From assembly GCF_009389715.1 (NCBI RefSeq), contig NW_024067676.1:1679501-1743500 (forward strand): a DNA stretch of 64,000 bases, in the 5' to 3' direction. Position numbers and translations under genes: made by a program. Shown here piece after piece: positions 22,206 through 35,195 of this stretch; the first letter of the stretch is position 1; each line of letters begins with the position of its first letter. Origin of the DNA: Phoenix dactylifera (Eukaryota > Streptophyta > Magnoliopsida > Arecales > Arecaceae). The notes below the pieces were generated by a model. It was not told the origin of the DNA. It saw only the letters and a program-made list of their open reading frames with translations, and did not search any database.

Positions 22206-22929
22206 TGGCAGCCACTCGTTGCCACCATTGTTTGGACCTCACATTAATTTTACTGTAGTAGTTTCTACGTTCCAGTTGAAATACGAAACAAGAACCGCTC
22301 CCTATTAGAACCGTCTGATTGACTCCAGATCAGATATGTCCGGCATCTTCTAGAAACGAAACGTAACCCTCAGGATATCGATATCATCGCGATAAACGAA
22401 AAGGGTACGATGGACATCCACCGTCGAACTTAACACGTGGACGAAGGTCACGAAACTAGTCAAAATAATATTTTAAAGCAAAATATCTTCATTTTTATCT
22501 AACTTACGTACTTCCGTATATTTTTAATTATGCCGTATCTTGATCCTCCGTCGGAGAGCCGAAGGCGGCGCCCGGGATGGACGGTTGAGATGAGAGATTC
22601 TACTCAAGCGCAGAGAAATTTGAAACGGGCCAGCCGGCATCCGTCTACCGCGAGGACTGAGGGTAATCGACACCAACGGTGACGGGACCGCGAAATTTCC
22701 TTACGAAAAGAATAAATAAGAGAATAGAATAGGAGGGGTAAAATAAGGGAACGGGAGGCGGAGAACCACAGGCGCCCCGTCACCGGCACTTTCTCCTCCA
22801 GATCCAAAACCCTAATTCCCCGATCGCCATTACCGACCTCGAGAGCTTTGAAAGGCGATTGCCTCGCCCCCAAATCTAGGGTTTCGCAACCCCTTTTACA
22901 GGCTTCGAATTCCTCCAATTCGACGTCCG
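22206..22929. promoter_or_regulatory. Upstream region and 5' leader of the DUF789 gene
   Basis: Composition becomes GC-rich towards 22929. AAACCCTAA at 22807-22815 is a telo-box-type element, and its partner CTAGGGTTT lies at about 22877-22885. The leader directly precedes the ATG in a good context (GTCCGATGGCG). The transcription start is not visible to me. Confidence 0.45.
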
Positions 22930-24464
22930 ATGGCGGGCTCCGGGGGTTTGTCCTCCTCCTCATCGTCGTCGTCGTCGGCCCGTGGCCACGGCGTCGATCG
23001 CTTCTACAACCCGCCGGCGGTCAGGCGGCAGCTTGAGCAGCAGAAGCTCCAGCAACAGCAGCAGCAACAGCAGCAACAGCAGCAGCAATCGCTGCCGCAG
23101 CGGCCGGCGAGGCCGAAGGCCCGGCTGTCCCTTGTGCTCTCGCCGCCGCCAATTGAGGTGGCCGAGAACCGGGCCGAATTGGACGAGTCATCCTCGAAAC
23201 CCTCGGTTTCTTCCTCTTCCTCTTCTTCCCCGCCCCGGCCACTGCCTCCTGCTGGAAATCTTGACCGGTTTCTGGAGTCCACAACTCCTGTCGTCCCCAT
23301 TCAGTACCTCCCCAAGGTGAGGAAGTTGATTTTGTTTTTCGGGTGGGGGTAGGGTTTGTATGATCTGATTGTTTGACTAGTTGGAGACCTGGCCTGTGGC
23401 AGACGAGCGTAAGGGGGACGAGCGTGAGCGGGTGGAGGAACTACGAAAAATCACAGCCTTACTTTTGCCTTGGAGATCTTTGGGAGTCGTTCAAGGAGTG
23501 GAGTGCTTATGGTGCTGGAGTGCCGCTGGTGTTAAATGGCAGTGACTGTGTTGTTCAATATTATGTGCCTTACCTCTCTGCCATCCAGCTTTATGCTGAC
23601 CCGTCGAGGCCCTCCATAAGATTGAGGTATGAAATTTGCATCTTTCAAAATGATGGCCTGTCATGTAATGACGTTCTTCATGTGGCAGCTTCTCGAGTTT
23701 GCAGTTTTTCATCAAGTCTGTTCTGTTTAATGAATTAACATTGATAAAAAAATAGATTTTTTTTTGATGCATTAAATTTTATCAAATCATACTAATTATG
23801 TCTAACAGAATTTAAAAGTCCAATGCTCAGTGTGATTCTTGAGATGTTCAAGCACTGTTGTTACAGTTTTGTTACTGGTGCTGCTAATGCTGGGTATAAT
23901 TTGGTAATTTATTTTTTTTGTTGTTGTTGTTGTTGTATCCTTTTTCTTGCCCACTTCTTGCCTACAATGCAGGCGTCATGCATGCTTTGACCCTCTTATG
24001 TGTGTCTATAGCTTCCTTAGTCGTGTCATGGTTGATTTACAACACTTTTGTTTATCCTCTTGTTCCATAATGTGGATGCAGAAAATATCTAAACCTCACT
24101 CAGCTTCATTATAGAGAAAATTATAGTCATGGTCAGTGGGCTAACCTATTTTTTGTTGAGATGTTTGTGAGCATCACTGATAGATGTCATTAAGTCTGCC
24201 CAATCGTGAAGCTTGGCTGCTAACTTGAATATTCTGGAGCATGCTTCAGCACATCTATTACCTGTCTTGAATTTTTATATTTGGCTATGCTGCCACAATA
24301 GCTTCTAGTTTTGTAGGCATGTAGACCTGTTTTTCATTGTATTCTTGCTGCATATTGTAGAAGGATCAAAGGCATTATCTCAAGTCCTGCAAGTGTTCGT
24401 CATTTTCATCATCATGATTATTAGAACACTATCTCTTTCTTAAAGTGTTTCTTGTGAACGTTGC

Positions 24465-24495
<31 letters not shown>

Positions 24496-27400
24496 GAAAA
24501 GAAAGAAAACTTTTTGTAAATGACAATGAAGTACGTTAACCTGTGTTGTAACTTTAAGCTGAACTCCTGCATTGATTTTCATGTAATTTGACCAACAATC
24601 ATATTTTACTATGCCGTGCGATTCCCAAAAGAAACCAGCTCAAACCCAAAGTAAGTAATTAATGGAAAAGGCCATTATTACCTCAAATAGTCTGACCTTG
24701 TTTTTTACCTCCATTTTACTGTATCTCAAGACATCTACATCAAGAAGACACATATAAGTGCAACTTGGAGTTTGTGACCCTAGGGTTATGTTCGTAACAT
24801 CTACCATGTCCTTTATCAACTAAAAGTATATTGAAGAAGTAGTGCTACACATGGATTATTGCAAGTTCGTTTTATAGTGCCATATCTTATAAATATCCAT
24901 CTTTTAATGCTCTTCCAAAATCTTTGACATTTAGTAGATGGAACCATGCAAGAAAGCTGTTACTTCATTAAGACTCACCCCAGCTTTCTCTATTTCTAAG
25001 TCTCTTTTGCCATTTCCTTTTTTTGTGAAATCAAACTATTGTGGATCTGTTGTTGGGGTTTGAACAGAACCGGGCGCCAACTCATTTCTATTTTTTTGGT
25101 CCATGTCTGGTCCATAATTGGTGGATGAGTGGCAGCTAGTGGATGAGTTAACCCTGCAACCTCTAAGAACGAAGGGGAACCCTTTTTTTTCCTTGGTTAT
25201 GGTTATTATGCATGTTAGATTGCTGTTGGCATGGATATCATTTTTCATCTTCATCTTGTGGAGTGGATGGAAGGATGGCTATATTAATATGTTGAAGGGA
25301 TGAACTTCCTGTAAGATAACATTTTCACTAGTTCTTCATTTCAGTGGTTGGCATCCTAATACTTACATGATCTGGTTTAACTTTTTGAAGTTTGACTTTA
25401 TTATCTTCTTTAGCTTTTCTTTATTAGGAGGCTTATGAGTAGAAAGTGGTGGCGAGTGGCAAGTGGTTTGTTAGTTTAGTAGGATAGTGAAATTCTGCAG
25501 GGAGGGTTTATTGTATGTTTGCTGTTGGGTGCTAGACCAATAGGATAGAGTATCTAAGTGAGGAGGGAAATATTTTGGCCTTCCCTCTCTCTCTTTTCTA
25601 TATCTATAAGTGTGTATCTCTCTGTTTGTTAGGCCTGGAGTGGTGGGCATGCTTCAAATGGGAAGTCAGGTTGGTGGAATTTTAGGAGTTGTTTTTGGGT
25701 TTATGGGGAGGGTCTTAGGGCTTGGTGGTGTGGGAGGATAGTTCGGGATATTGTTTGTATTTTTCGTTTTTATATTCAATATTTAGGATAAGAAAGGGTA
25801 TTGGCAAAATCTTGAGAGATGCAACTTGTTATTATCTCTTTGTTGGAGTTTAAAGATTCAATATTTAGGAATTTATTTTTGAAAAAGAAAATTGCTTTTT
25901 TTGTCTATATGGATTCTATTTTGAGTAGTGTCTGTGTTAAAGAGTTTTTTTTTGTTTTTAACACTATAGTTGCAGTTGCGGGAACTCTCTCGTTGTTAAT
26001 ATTGTTTTCAACATTGATTTAGATTTCTTGTTGTAAGATGCTCTGCAAAATTTGGTAATCAATTCTTTAGTTAGATGGTTCTCTCTTTCATGTTTTAGTT
26101 TCTTTCATTCTTTGTCATCATTTTCACTTCTTTTTCTCCCATTCTCATACCCTATATGTTCTTCACATATTTAAAGCTTTCCCTATCCTTTTATGCTTTG
26201 CTTCTTTCTAATTCATCATCTCTCTCCTCCCTTTTTTATTTGTCATCTTTATCTATTGGTCCATCTATTTTTTGATTATTTTGATAAGATAATTTTTTTT
26301 AATCTATTCACCTATTGTTTTGATGTGATATTTTTTTTTAATATTCTAATCTTGTTATATAAAGCCAAACGTCTATGAGGCTTCTGACATCTGCCATGGG
26401 ATACCCTTATTTGTGCTCTATCCTGGGACAAGAGATGCTAGAACTTGTTCTTCTTTTTCTCATATGATGAATTCTCAAATATTGATTAGTTTGGTTATTA
26501 GAGTGGGTAGACTAGAACCATCGTCATGTCAACCAAAGCCAACGGTTGTAGGCTAGAGGTTTATGTTGAGAGAGGTTTGTAGAAGGATATCTCTGTTATG
26601 TTGCTCAGGAATTGTTAGTGGCAAGAGCTTAAGTAAGGTTGTTTTGGACATTTAAGTTGCATTGCTTGCTTTGTTGGTTGGATGTGCTGATGTTAAGTGT
26701 GGGGATAAAAGTTGATGTTTTAACTTGATGCAAATTAGCTGGTCTTCTCTTTGTAGATGGACCCTCGAGCCCAATAATTTAATATGTGATATTCACATTG
26801 TTGTTTGCATTACTGCCACTAAAGACAACATGACTGCCATCTTTTCCATCCTATCTGCGCTCATACTCAAGTTATCTCATAGATTTTTGAACAATACAAA
26901 GTGATTATCATGTTCACCTTTTTTGCACCTTCCTCTAGTCAGCTTGTAGACTTTGTAGCAGGCAAAACATCTAAGAAGAACTATTGAACTATTAAGAGAC
27001 ATATATTTTTCTTGGCAAAATACTAAAATTTAATCAAAAAATGGTAAACAGTTGATGGTTACAGACCTGCTTAAAGAATTACAAAAACCTTTGAGGCAAG
27101 TCCTTGAACCAAAACCTACTAAGAGTGCTGGACACTAAAGGTTATAATTTCAAAGACAGATATATTGTCTCAAGCTGCTGCTATGGAAATATAGCATTTA
27201 GATTGTGATTAGATAAAATGCTGATAAAATACATGTGCAAGTCCATCCCATCTACATCCTTTTAAATCATGATGCTGATAGAACAAGACCATCCCGGACA
27301 ATCTCATTATATGCTTTTCAAGATCAGTCTATGGACAACGATAAGTTCTGCTTGAATGTCTAGCATCATAGCACAATTATGTGTCTCCAAGAAACTTCCC

Positions 27401-30400
27401 AGAAGGATCTCCCTGCCAAAAACACTATAATTAGGAGCTGTCACCGTCTAAACAATGCAGTAGTTCTTTTAGCTAATACAATATGGATAGTCTTATATAC
27501 CTTGTTTAACTAGTCAATTAGCTAAAAATTCTGATGTTCTCGAATCCCTCTTTTCTTGGGAAGCGTTAAAGTGTGTTTTCCCTTTACCAAATTTTGTTCA
27601 AATGAAAAAGAAATTATTGCATTCCTGTGGTACAGATTCTTAATTGAAAATGAGAGGCAGGACAACTGAGTTGGGATGTAATTCCCTTCCATCTCTGGAA
27701 CATTTTTTTCATACTTAATCTGAAATCAATTCATCCCCTAAATCCAGCCTTTCTTTGAGTTAAACAAAATCCCAGTTATAGACGGAGCTTACTGCAGAAA
27801 TACCTAAAGATGTCAGATTCAAACAATGAGTGCATACATAAAATGACGAACAGCAGAAACCACTATACATTATTTATTTCTCTCGGAATAGTGGAGCTGT
27901 ATATGAGATTCATGTGGAGACCTGAGAACAAGGTTCTTGGGCGTTTATAGTGGATAGAACAAGGTTGTGGAGCATTTACAGTGGATATATGTCTACTCTT
28001 TTTGTTGGAGATTATTAAGATCATTGTAAGGAGTATTGAATTACTTTGCATCTGCTTTCCAATCAAAGAAAAATTATGAACATTGATTCTGATGTAGCAT
28101 AATGATTATCGGTGACTTTGACATGGCCACCATTTTAATTACAACATGCAATCCTCCCTTGAATTATATACTCCAATAGAACCTCAATGGAATCTCATTT
28201 TGAGATCTAGATCCTTAAAACAGTGGATGCTCTCTTTACTTGGACTACTTGTTGAAGAGATATGATGAGGTGAATGCTAGATGTCTCAAAGAAGCTTTTG
28301 ATTTTCTGATGGTGATTCCATTGCGGTAAGTGAATTCAAGTTTGTTATATTTAGGTTAGATAAGGGAGAATTATTGATGCTTCTTTTATAACTAAAGTAG
28401 ATTAGGGATGCTACCGATTTATGTGGCACCTTGTGCACTCACGCTCATACAAACATCCATGGAATGTTGGATGTGGACGATAGCAAGGTGTTCATGAGGC
28501 ATGCCTTTTATGTAGTCAAATAAATGCCATCGATGTCATGGAGTTTTATGTTTTGTTAGATCAACAACTTTTAGCTTAGTTTGTTGATACCTTTCTCACT
28601 AAGTGAGAGATCTTGGATTCAAACTTGAGCCAGGGTAAATAACCATCATGTTTTTGAAAAAAAGAGAGTAAAACACTTGATTTTTGATACTAGGGCCTGT
28701 TTGGCATTGCCCTTATTTATTGTTTTTCAGGTTTAAAAACAAAATTCCAGAAATCGAGACAAAAAGACATGTTTGATGCTAGAAATGATGAAAGTAAGAA
28801 ATTCTTACTTTCAATATTTTAAAAAACAAGAAACTCATACTTTACCACCACCTCCAAAACCTCCTCCACAACCACTGCCACCTCTACCACCGTGCCGCCA
28901 TTGCAACCACTGTTGCCATTGCTGCCACCCTGACCGCTGCTGCTACCATCGTGAGCTTTACCACATAGCGAACTCCTCCACCATCATTGTCGCTATAACT
29001 ACAGTCGCCATCTCCATGACAACCGCTGACATCATTGGTGCCTCTCAGTAACCAACACACCGCTACCTCCACTGCCTCCACTGCTACTACCATGATCTTC
29101 GCTGCCATTGCTATTTTTGTTTTTAAAATAACTAATTATACCAAAAAGATTTATATTTTTGAAAATGAGAAAAAACAGAAACAATTTTTTTTATTTCTGA
29201 AAATAAAAAAATTAAAGTGATGCCAAATGGCACCTAAATTTATGAATGTCATAATATGAGATCCTAAGTTAGGGGAAATGTAAATCATAGGAGTTCTTAA
29301 ATCTTATTTAGATCATTGATGTTATTAATATTTGTGGCAATCATGCTTATATGAATGCCAATGAGATGGCAGATGTGCTTATTAAGGGATCTAAGAGTCC
29401 GTCTGCAAATACAGAATAGGTCAGAATTCCTAGAAGAAGAGTATTTGTTTACTTGATGCTATCATCAGACAACTGGAGTTTGTGATACACCTTGATACAT
29501 GTCATAAAGATTAGAGCATTGATCTCAATATGTGTCTTGGACTTTGATTCATCTCTAGCTCAAAGTTGTGGTTATATCCAATTCAATGCCAAAGTGGAAG
29601 ATTTCTTCCATGTTTTAGTTGATCTAGCCTACATCTTTTTATATTCAAGGTTTTCTTATTCGTAGATGCCTTCTTTACCTCAAAGTGCCACATTCATACT
29701 CTGGTACATGCTTTACAGCTAATTCACCTTCTTTTTAGTCAGCTATGTTATTATATCAAGACCAAAATATTTTGTTTTGGATTTACTAGTATTTCCTGTC
29801 CTTGTTAAAGACTGCCATTGATTGTCATTCAAGCAACCAAAAAAAAGTGGCATACCTAGAGTCCCTCATATAACGACATGTCAACATCACTACCTAATTT
29901 TAAGTTTCAAATTTTAAAATATTCAAGGAACTTTAAAATATATACTTTTCTACAAATTCCTTCTTTTTAAGTGTATTTTCAAAGTGTCATTTCCCTGTTC
30001 TCAGACCCAGATTTGTTCCATGTTCGTGCTACCTATGGGTCATTCTGATTATGTGCATTGTATTTTCTGTGCTTTGTCTGCAATATCTCTCAATTGTCTA
30101 CCTATATTGATACCAGGAAATACATCCACAGGCTGTTCGGGGTAGATCACTAGATCAGCAGGCCCTTCTGTTTTTGCTTTCTGAGCTCTGGTTCTGCTGT
30201 ATCATCTTGCATGCCTTACTGTTGTTGATGTCTTCTACTTCCTGTAAATAGTTTTTAAATTGTTTTCTCTGCTTCTTGATGTTTCTTAAATTCACAAATT
30301 TTGCATTCCTTTCTCTTCACCCTTAATACATCTTAGGGGTTTTTGCATATATAGCCTCCAAAATATATAAAATTGTATGAATACCCTCATAAAATTGCTA

Positions 30401-30453
30401 TTTGTATGTATATCCTCATAAAATACTTATTTTTCTTGTATACCCTTTTTTTA

Positions 30454-30489
<36 letters not shown>

Positions 30490-33400
30490 CAAACCATCTA
30501 ATGTCGTTAAAAAATAAACGATTTAAAATTAAAATAACTAAAATACCCTTACAGGTAGACATGAAAAAAATTTTTTATAGATATACATGCAAATAGCAAC
30601 TTTGTGAGAATATTTATGCAATTACGCATATTTAGGAGGGTATACACTTAAAAAAGTCCAATAAAAAATGATCAAAATTCAATAAAGATAATTCATTAAT
30701 AAAAAAAGATAACAAAAAAGATTAAATCATATTAATATCAACTCTTATAGGATAAATCATATTGCTTTTATGAAATTTTTGCCTCAAAAACAAACAACCC
30801 AACATATACAAATCACTAAAAAATATTATACTAATCTAAGCATCTATAATTAATTTAAATTTGATATGCTTTAATCTTTTATAAATAAAGAAAGATATGT
30901 AGATGCCATAGATTCAATAATGATTATTATACCAAAATCAAATGAAAAATAGCATTACTAAAATGATCACCAAATATTTCAACTCGACCAAGTCAAGATC
31001 TTAAAAAAACGACAATATGAGTCGGGTTTTTTTTGACTTATCGATCCAACTGAATTATAAAAGACTTTGCAAATTTCAGCTGAATTTTAATTTTTTTAAT
31101 AGATTTTTTGAATGTATATCCTTCTAAATATGAAAAATTGCATGAATACCCTCAAAAAGTTGCTATTTGCGTGTAAACATTTATAGTATTTTTTTGCACA
31201 TCTACCCATAAGGGTATTTCAGTTATTTTAATTTTAAGATGTTTATTTTTTAACGACGTTAAATGGTACGGGTACATATGCAAAAAAGAAAAAAAGAAGG
31301 ATATACATGCAAATAGTAATTTACGAGGGCATTAATGCAATTTTGTATATTTAGGAGGGTATACATGCAAAAAAAACCTACATCTTATGGACTCAATATT
31401 TATGACCTATTATGTAGTATGCCTGACTAGGTATTAAATATAACATCACAAGACCCACTCGCAACTGCTATCATATAAGATATCTCCTGATGCTAGGTAT
31501 TTGAGAAAGCAGGCTTTTTACTCATTTTCATTACAATTTGAATTACTAAAGCACTATATTTGCGATGCTATGTAAAATATAGCTTCATCTTCTTTTCATG
31601 GGTAAAATAAGAAATGTTTAATTTGGATCCATCTTGTTGCAAGTTCAATAAAAATGTGAGATAATTTCCCTTCATTCCTTCTGCACTTAAAATATAAAAA
31701 GAAATTGGCAGGAAATTTTACGGTATTAGAGAAGTGGAAGATACACTTATGTGCAAATAATTAGCACGAACACTGATAACCAAAGTATACTTGTGGTATA
31801 CAATTTTCATTATAAAGACAGATGACATGAGCATGCTGGAAAAGTTCTTTTGGGATAGATCATGATCTACTATATTGTTTTTAATAGTTCTGACTTGAAA
31901 TGCAGTGGATATATAGTTGATAAAATGTCAAGTAAAGGATAACAGAATAGAAATTCAGTTCCAATAAAAAAAAACTGCGTTCCAAGCTACCACAATATCT
32001 GGACACTGGTGTCCAATTAAGCAGACTTATATTATGCAGAAGCAAGCTGAAGGAGAATTTACTTTATAGTTGCTCTTCTGTGTTCCCTAATGCTTTTTTT
32101 TTCAAATGAAAATACATGAATAGTTGATCATGTACCTGAATATTAGGTGAAGCAGATTAGATAGATATTGGAATCAAAAACTTAATCGGACTCACGTACA
32201 TGAGTGTGATATTCATGCGCATCGATTTTTATTTAGAAAGACTGTTACAGGACTAAGTAAAAAATTTCTCAATTTGGTGTCACAAAGCAGCATATGTCTT
32301 GTTAGAGTAACTTGAAACATTTTTTTTTCATTTTTGTCATGATGCTAAAACATTAAGTGCTGTGCATGCAAGAATACGAAATTTGATATGATTGCTTGGT
32401 CTTGACGGTGTCATATATTTATACTATCTCTTGCCCATTTTAAGGCGGCCTGGTGAGGAAAGTGATGGGGAACCTTACATGGATACTAGCAGTGAGGGCA
32501 GTAGCGAGAGTGAAGCTGACCAGTTAAGGGAAAGAATGGCGTCCTTGGGGACTACAAGCAGCATGGGCCAGGAAGGCTTTCTAAGCAATGACAGTGAGGC
32601 TTGCAATCCAGCGATCCTCCCAGTATTCGAATACCTAGAGAGGGATCCACCATATGGAAGAGAACCGTTAGCTGACAAGGCAAGTTTAATCTTAAGTAGT
32701 TAACAGATTAACCATTAATGCATCCATCTGACACGGACATGTTTTGCAGATATCTGTTCTTGCAAGTAAATTTACAGAGCTGAAGACATACAAGAGCTGT
32801 GATCTGCTTCAATGTAGTTGGATGTCTGTTGCATGGTACGATTTTCATTACTCTATTGACAGCCTTGATAATCATCTTTCTCCGGCAGCCACTTTGTAGA
32901 GGCTACATGCTGCTATATATTTCTGTTCTGGATGATCTGTTCAGTAACCTTCCTTCACCGGTAAAGCATAATTCATAATGTATGTACACCTGATCTCTGT
33001 GTACAATGTTTTTGTTGCAGGTACCCGATATATAGGATACCAACAGGACCGACATTAAAGGATCTGGATGCGTGCTTTTTGACGTTCCACTCACTAGCTA
33101 CACCTCCTAAAGGTAAGTGTCTTTTAACCACTTTTCCAATGCATACAAAAGGGTAGAAATATATCTTACAATTTAATCAATTATAACTAATATTTCAGAC
33201 CTGATGAGACTCCATATGCAAAGGCTGAATCACATGAATGAAGCAAGCACTACCGTTAAGAACATGCAAATGCATATTATTCTTTGATGAAGTAATATCA
33301 TGAGACATTGTTTTTGATGACACGCACACACATATAGGGTTTGTAAAAGCACTCCCTTGCTCTCCCATGTTCACACCTCTGTGACTGTTTATTTTCCAAA

Positions 33401-34031
33401 TGGAGAGTAATCCACAAGTCAATTATAAAAGAGAGGAGATGCTTACCAGAGGATGACCCTGGAGGCAACTTAGGTTTCAATTCTGTAATAATTAGGGTAA
33501 GCCTAGAGTAGGGATTTCATTTACAGCTCCATAAAATCCTCTCTTATAAGTCTATTTTGAAAGAATACACTGAGAGGGTTCTGTAGTAAATGCATGTCCT
33601 TCATAACCATCTTTCTCCAAACAATTTTATTTTAAGAGCGCCAGGTAGATCGTCACCTCGTCTTCTGAAGTGAGAGAGTAGCATCTACGTTGAGATGTTT
33701 GGGCTCATGCTGTTTCATGTGTCAGAGTTTTGATGTTTGATTTTTTTTTTTTTTTTTGGCAGATACCAGTGTTGCTCATATGGAGGCTGCTGGCTCCTGT
33801 AGTATAAGGAATGTCAACAGCTCGACTGCAATGTCTACAAAGTTACCATTGCGTGCCTTTGGGCTTGCTTCATACAAGCTCAGGGGTTCAATTTGGATGT
33901 CCGATGGACTGCATGAGCGGCAGCTAGCAAGCTCGTTGCTGCAAGCTGCCGATGAATGGCTTCGCCTTCGACAAGTAGATCATCCTGACTACTGGTTTTT
34001 TATCTCCCATTACAATACATTTAGGAGGTGA
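22930..34031 (+). CDS. DUF789 family protein
   Basis: Six exons: 22930-23316, 23403-23626, 32445-32679, 32750-32835, 33021-33112, 33763-34031; 1,293 nt, 430 residues. All phases join. Exon 1 encodes a low-complexity N terminus (Ser run, a 13-Gln run from mixed CAG/CAA codons at residues 41-53, Pro/Ser stretch) ending VVPIQYLPK. The conserved DUF789 part follows: [73 protein letters not shown], and the end [14 protein letters not shown]. The family is plant-wide and of unknown biochemical function; no catalytic motif or membrane segment is visible. Intron 3 starts GC instead of GT (AAG/GCAAGT) and intron 2 is 8,818 bp. The start is the first ATG of a GC-rich exon in good context. Confidence 0.9.
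28560..28668 (+). mobile_element. SINE-like fragment with A and B boxes
   Basis: TAGCTTAGTTTG at 28572-28583 fits a pol III A box and GGATTCAAACT at 28615-28625 fits a degenerate B box, 43 bp apart as in tRNA-derived SINEs. An A-rich tail follows (28656-28668). No target duplication was found, and the tRNA-like head does not fold into a tRNA I could name. Confidence 0.4.
28691..29236. mobile_element. hAT-like MITE with CCA/ACC-rich core, copy 1
   Basis: The ends TAGGGCCTGTTTGGCAT and (reverse complement) TAGGTGCCATTTGGCAT are inverted repeats matching at 13 of 17 positions. The core (about 28848-29100) is a degenerate CCA/CCG-rich tract, which creates a spurious 92-codon frame. No clear 8-bp duplication. 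A diverged copy lies at about 47505. Confidence 0.6.
30335..30658. mobile_element. TIR element, GGGTTTTTTTGCA family, copy 2
   Basis: The left end GGGGTTTTTGCATATATAGC pairs with a right end whose complement reads GGACTTTTTTAAGTGTATAC. Internal blocks CCTCATAAAATTGC and AATACCCTC match the other copies. A TA microsatellite (about 30455-30487) has expanded inside. No sure target duplication. Confidence 0.6.
31101..31378. mobile_element. TIR element, GGGTTTTTTTGCA family, copy 3
   Basis: Starts AGATTTTTTGAATGTATATC and ends TTAGGAGGGTATACATGCAA followed by an A run, an inverted pair of about 30 bp. It lies about 440 bp from copy 2, in the same intron. Confidence 0.6.
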
Positions 34032-34928
34032 GAGTTTTCTGGTTCTGTAAATGCCTCTTTTTCTAGTTGGATAATGTATCGATCAAGTCATGGTGCTAGA
34101 CCTGTGATTCCAAACGCTCGTGGCATACAGTTTCTACTCTGTTTGTAACAAATTAGCATCTTCCATCCCTTAGTAGATATGTTTTTGAAATCACAAAGAT
34201 ATGACTGGTAGTTTTCTTTGAAAGAGAACTTGTGGAATTGACAAAGAGGGCTTTTACCATTTGGTATTTTAGGCATGTAAAATATAATTGCATGCAGTTA
34301 CATTGAATTCAAACTATGTAGATTGGGTGACTTAAGATTGGTGTTGGCAGCATAAACAACGTTGCTATTGTTCTTTTGTTGTTGGTTGCATAGAGAAGGT
34401 TCCTCCCTTTGGTATTCTCCTTTGTTATTTGTTCCTTTTTTTAATCTTTCCCAGCGATTGGTTCCTGGCCTGTTACATGGCAATGATTTCTTAAACTTAC
34501 AAAAACAACGTTTCCTTTTTGTATTTTGGTTTGAAATATCTGATTAGATGGCTATTTTGAATATTTGGTTATGCAGCACCTTGTTTTTCCCCACCTTTTT
34601 TGATGAGAAATTCCTAAAGGTTGTTCATGAAACTTTGTTTTGAAGAAAGCTACTTTAGAATCATTTCCAGGATTGCATGGTGGTCCCATTCGTGCTAGAT
34701 GCATGACAAGTCTATTTTATTCTAGATAAAGAGAGATAGAGAGAGAGGAGTACTTTAGAATCTTGACCTGGTGATTGATTGGTTTCTTGGTCTAAATTCG
34801 GATTTGGCCAGGTTTGATGAGATTTTACTCGTACTACTAGCGAAATGTTATTGCCAAAGCTAAGATTGTTGTAGAATTTTTTTAAGTGGGATGTAGAATT
34901 TTTAGAAGTCTGGTTATTCTTGCCCTTG

Positions 34929-35195
34929 CAAATCAACACTGTCAAAAGTTCTACTTCATCTCCAAGTTTCGCATTCTCTGCACCCTGCCCTATTGATGCC
35001 GTGCTGAGGCGAGCAAGAGAGCCATCAACAGAGTTCAAATTTACAAAAAGCTACATAAAAAAAAAAAATTCTAAGAGGCCGGGGGTTGTTTTCACAAAAT
35101 CCACAAACTAGCCTTTTGGAATCCCGAAGGAAAATCCGTGGTGTCCCTCTTGGTGAAGTTGAGCCGCCAGGACGGGTCCTCACGGTAGTCCTTGA
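34929..35195 (-). pseudogene. Unidentified coding-like fragment
   Basis: On the minus strand, after TTTATTCATTCAAG (acceptor-like), 35195-35090 reads DYREDPSWRLNFTKRDTTDF then PSGFQKASLWIL and a stop. Some 55 bp further on, past a T run, 35040-34929 reads NSVDGSLARLSTASIGQGAE then NAKLGDEVELLT. Both have GC-richer, protein-like composition, but I recognise neither. It may be two exons of a decayed gene or part of a transposon. Confidence 0.3.

Larger units (their letters stand above)
23627..32444 (+). other. Giant intron 2 of the DUF789 gene, transposon-rich
   Basis: The intron is 8.8 kb with donor GTATG and acceptor TTTTAAG. It contains an A-rich run at about 24464-24508, a SINE-like piece (28560-28668), a hAT-like MITE (28691-29236) and two copies of the GGGTTTTTTTGCA family (about 30335 and 31101). 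The stretch 29330-29400 reads in one plus-strand frame like a decayed RNase H ([13 protein letters not shown]), possibly another LINE relic. The rest is T-rich unclassified DNA. No second host gene is visible. Confidence 0.7.

Noticed and set aside
23004..23300. Antisense frame with a poly-Cys run
   Set aside because: Reverse reading of the CAG/CAA tract of the DUF789 exon.
28773..29108. Frames of 92 and 74 codons rich in Pro, His and Cys (plus) or Val and Ala (minus)
   Set aside because: They lie inside a MITE and come from its CCA-rich core.
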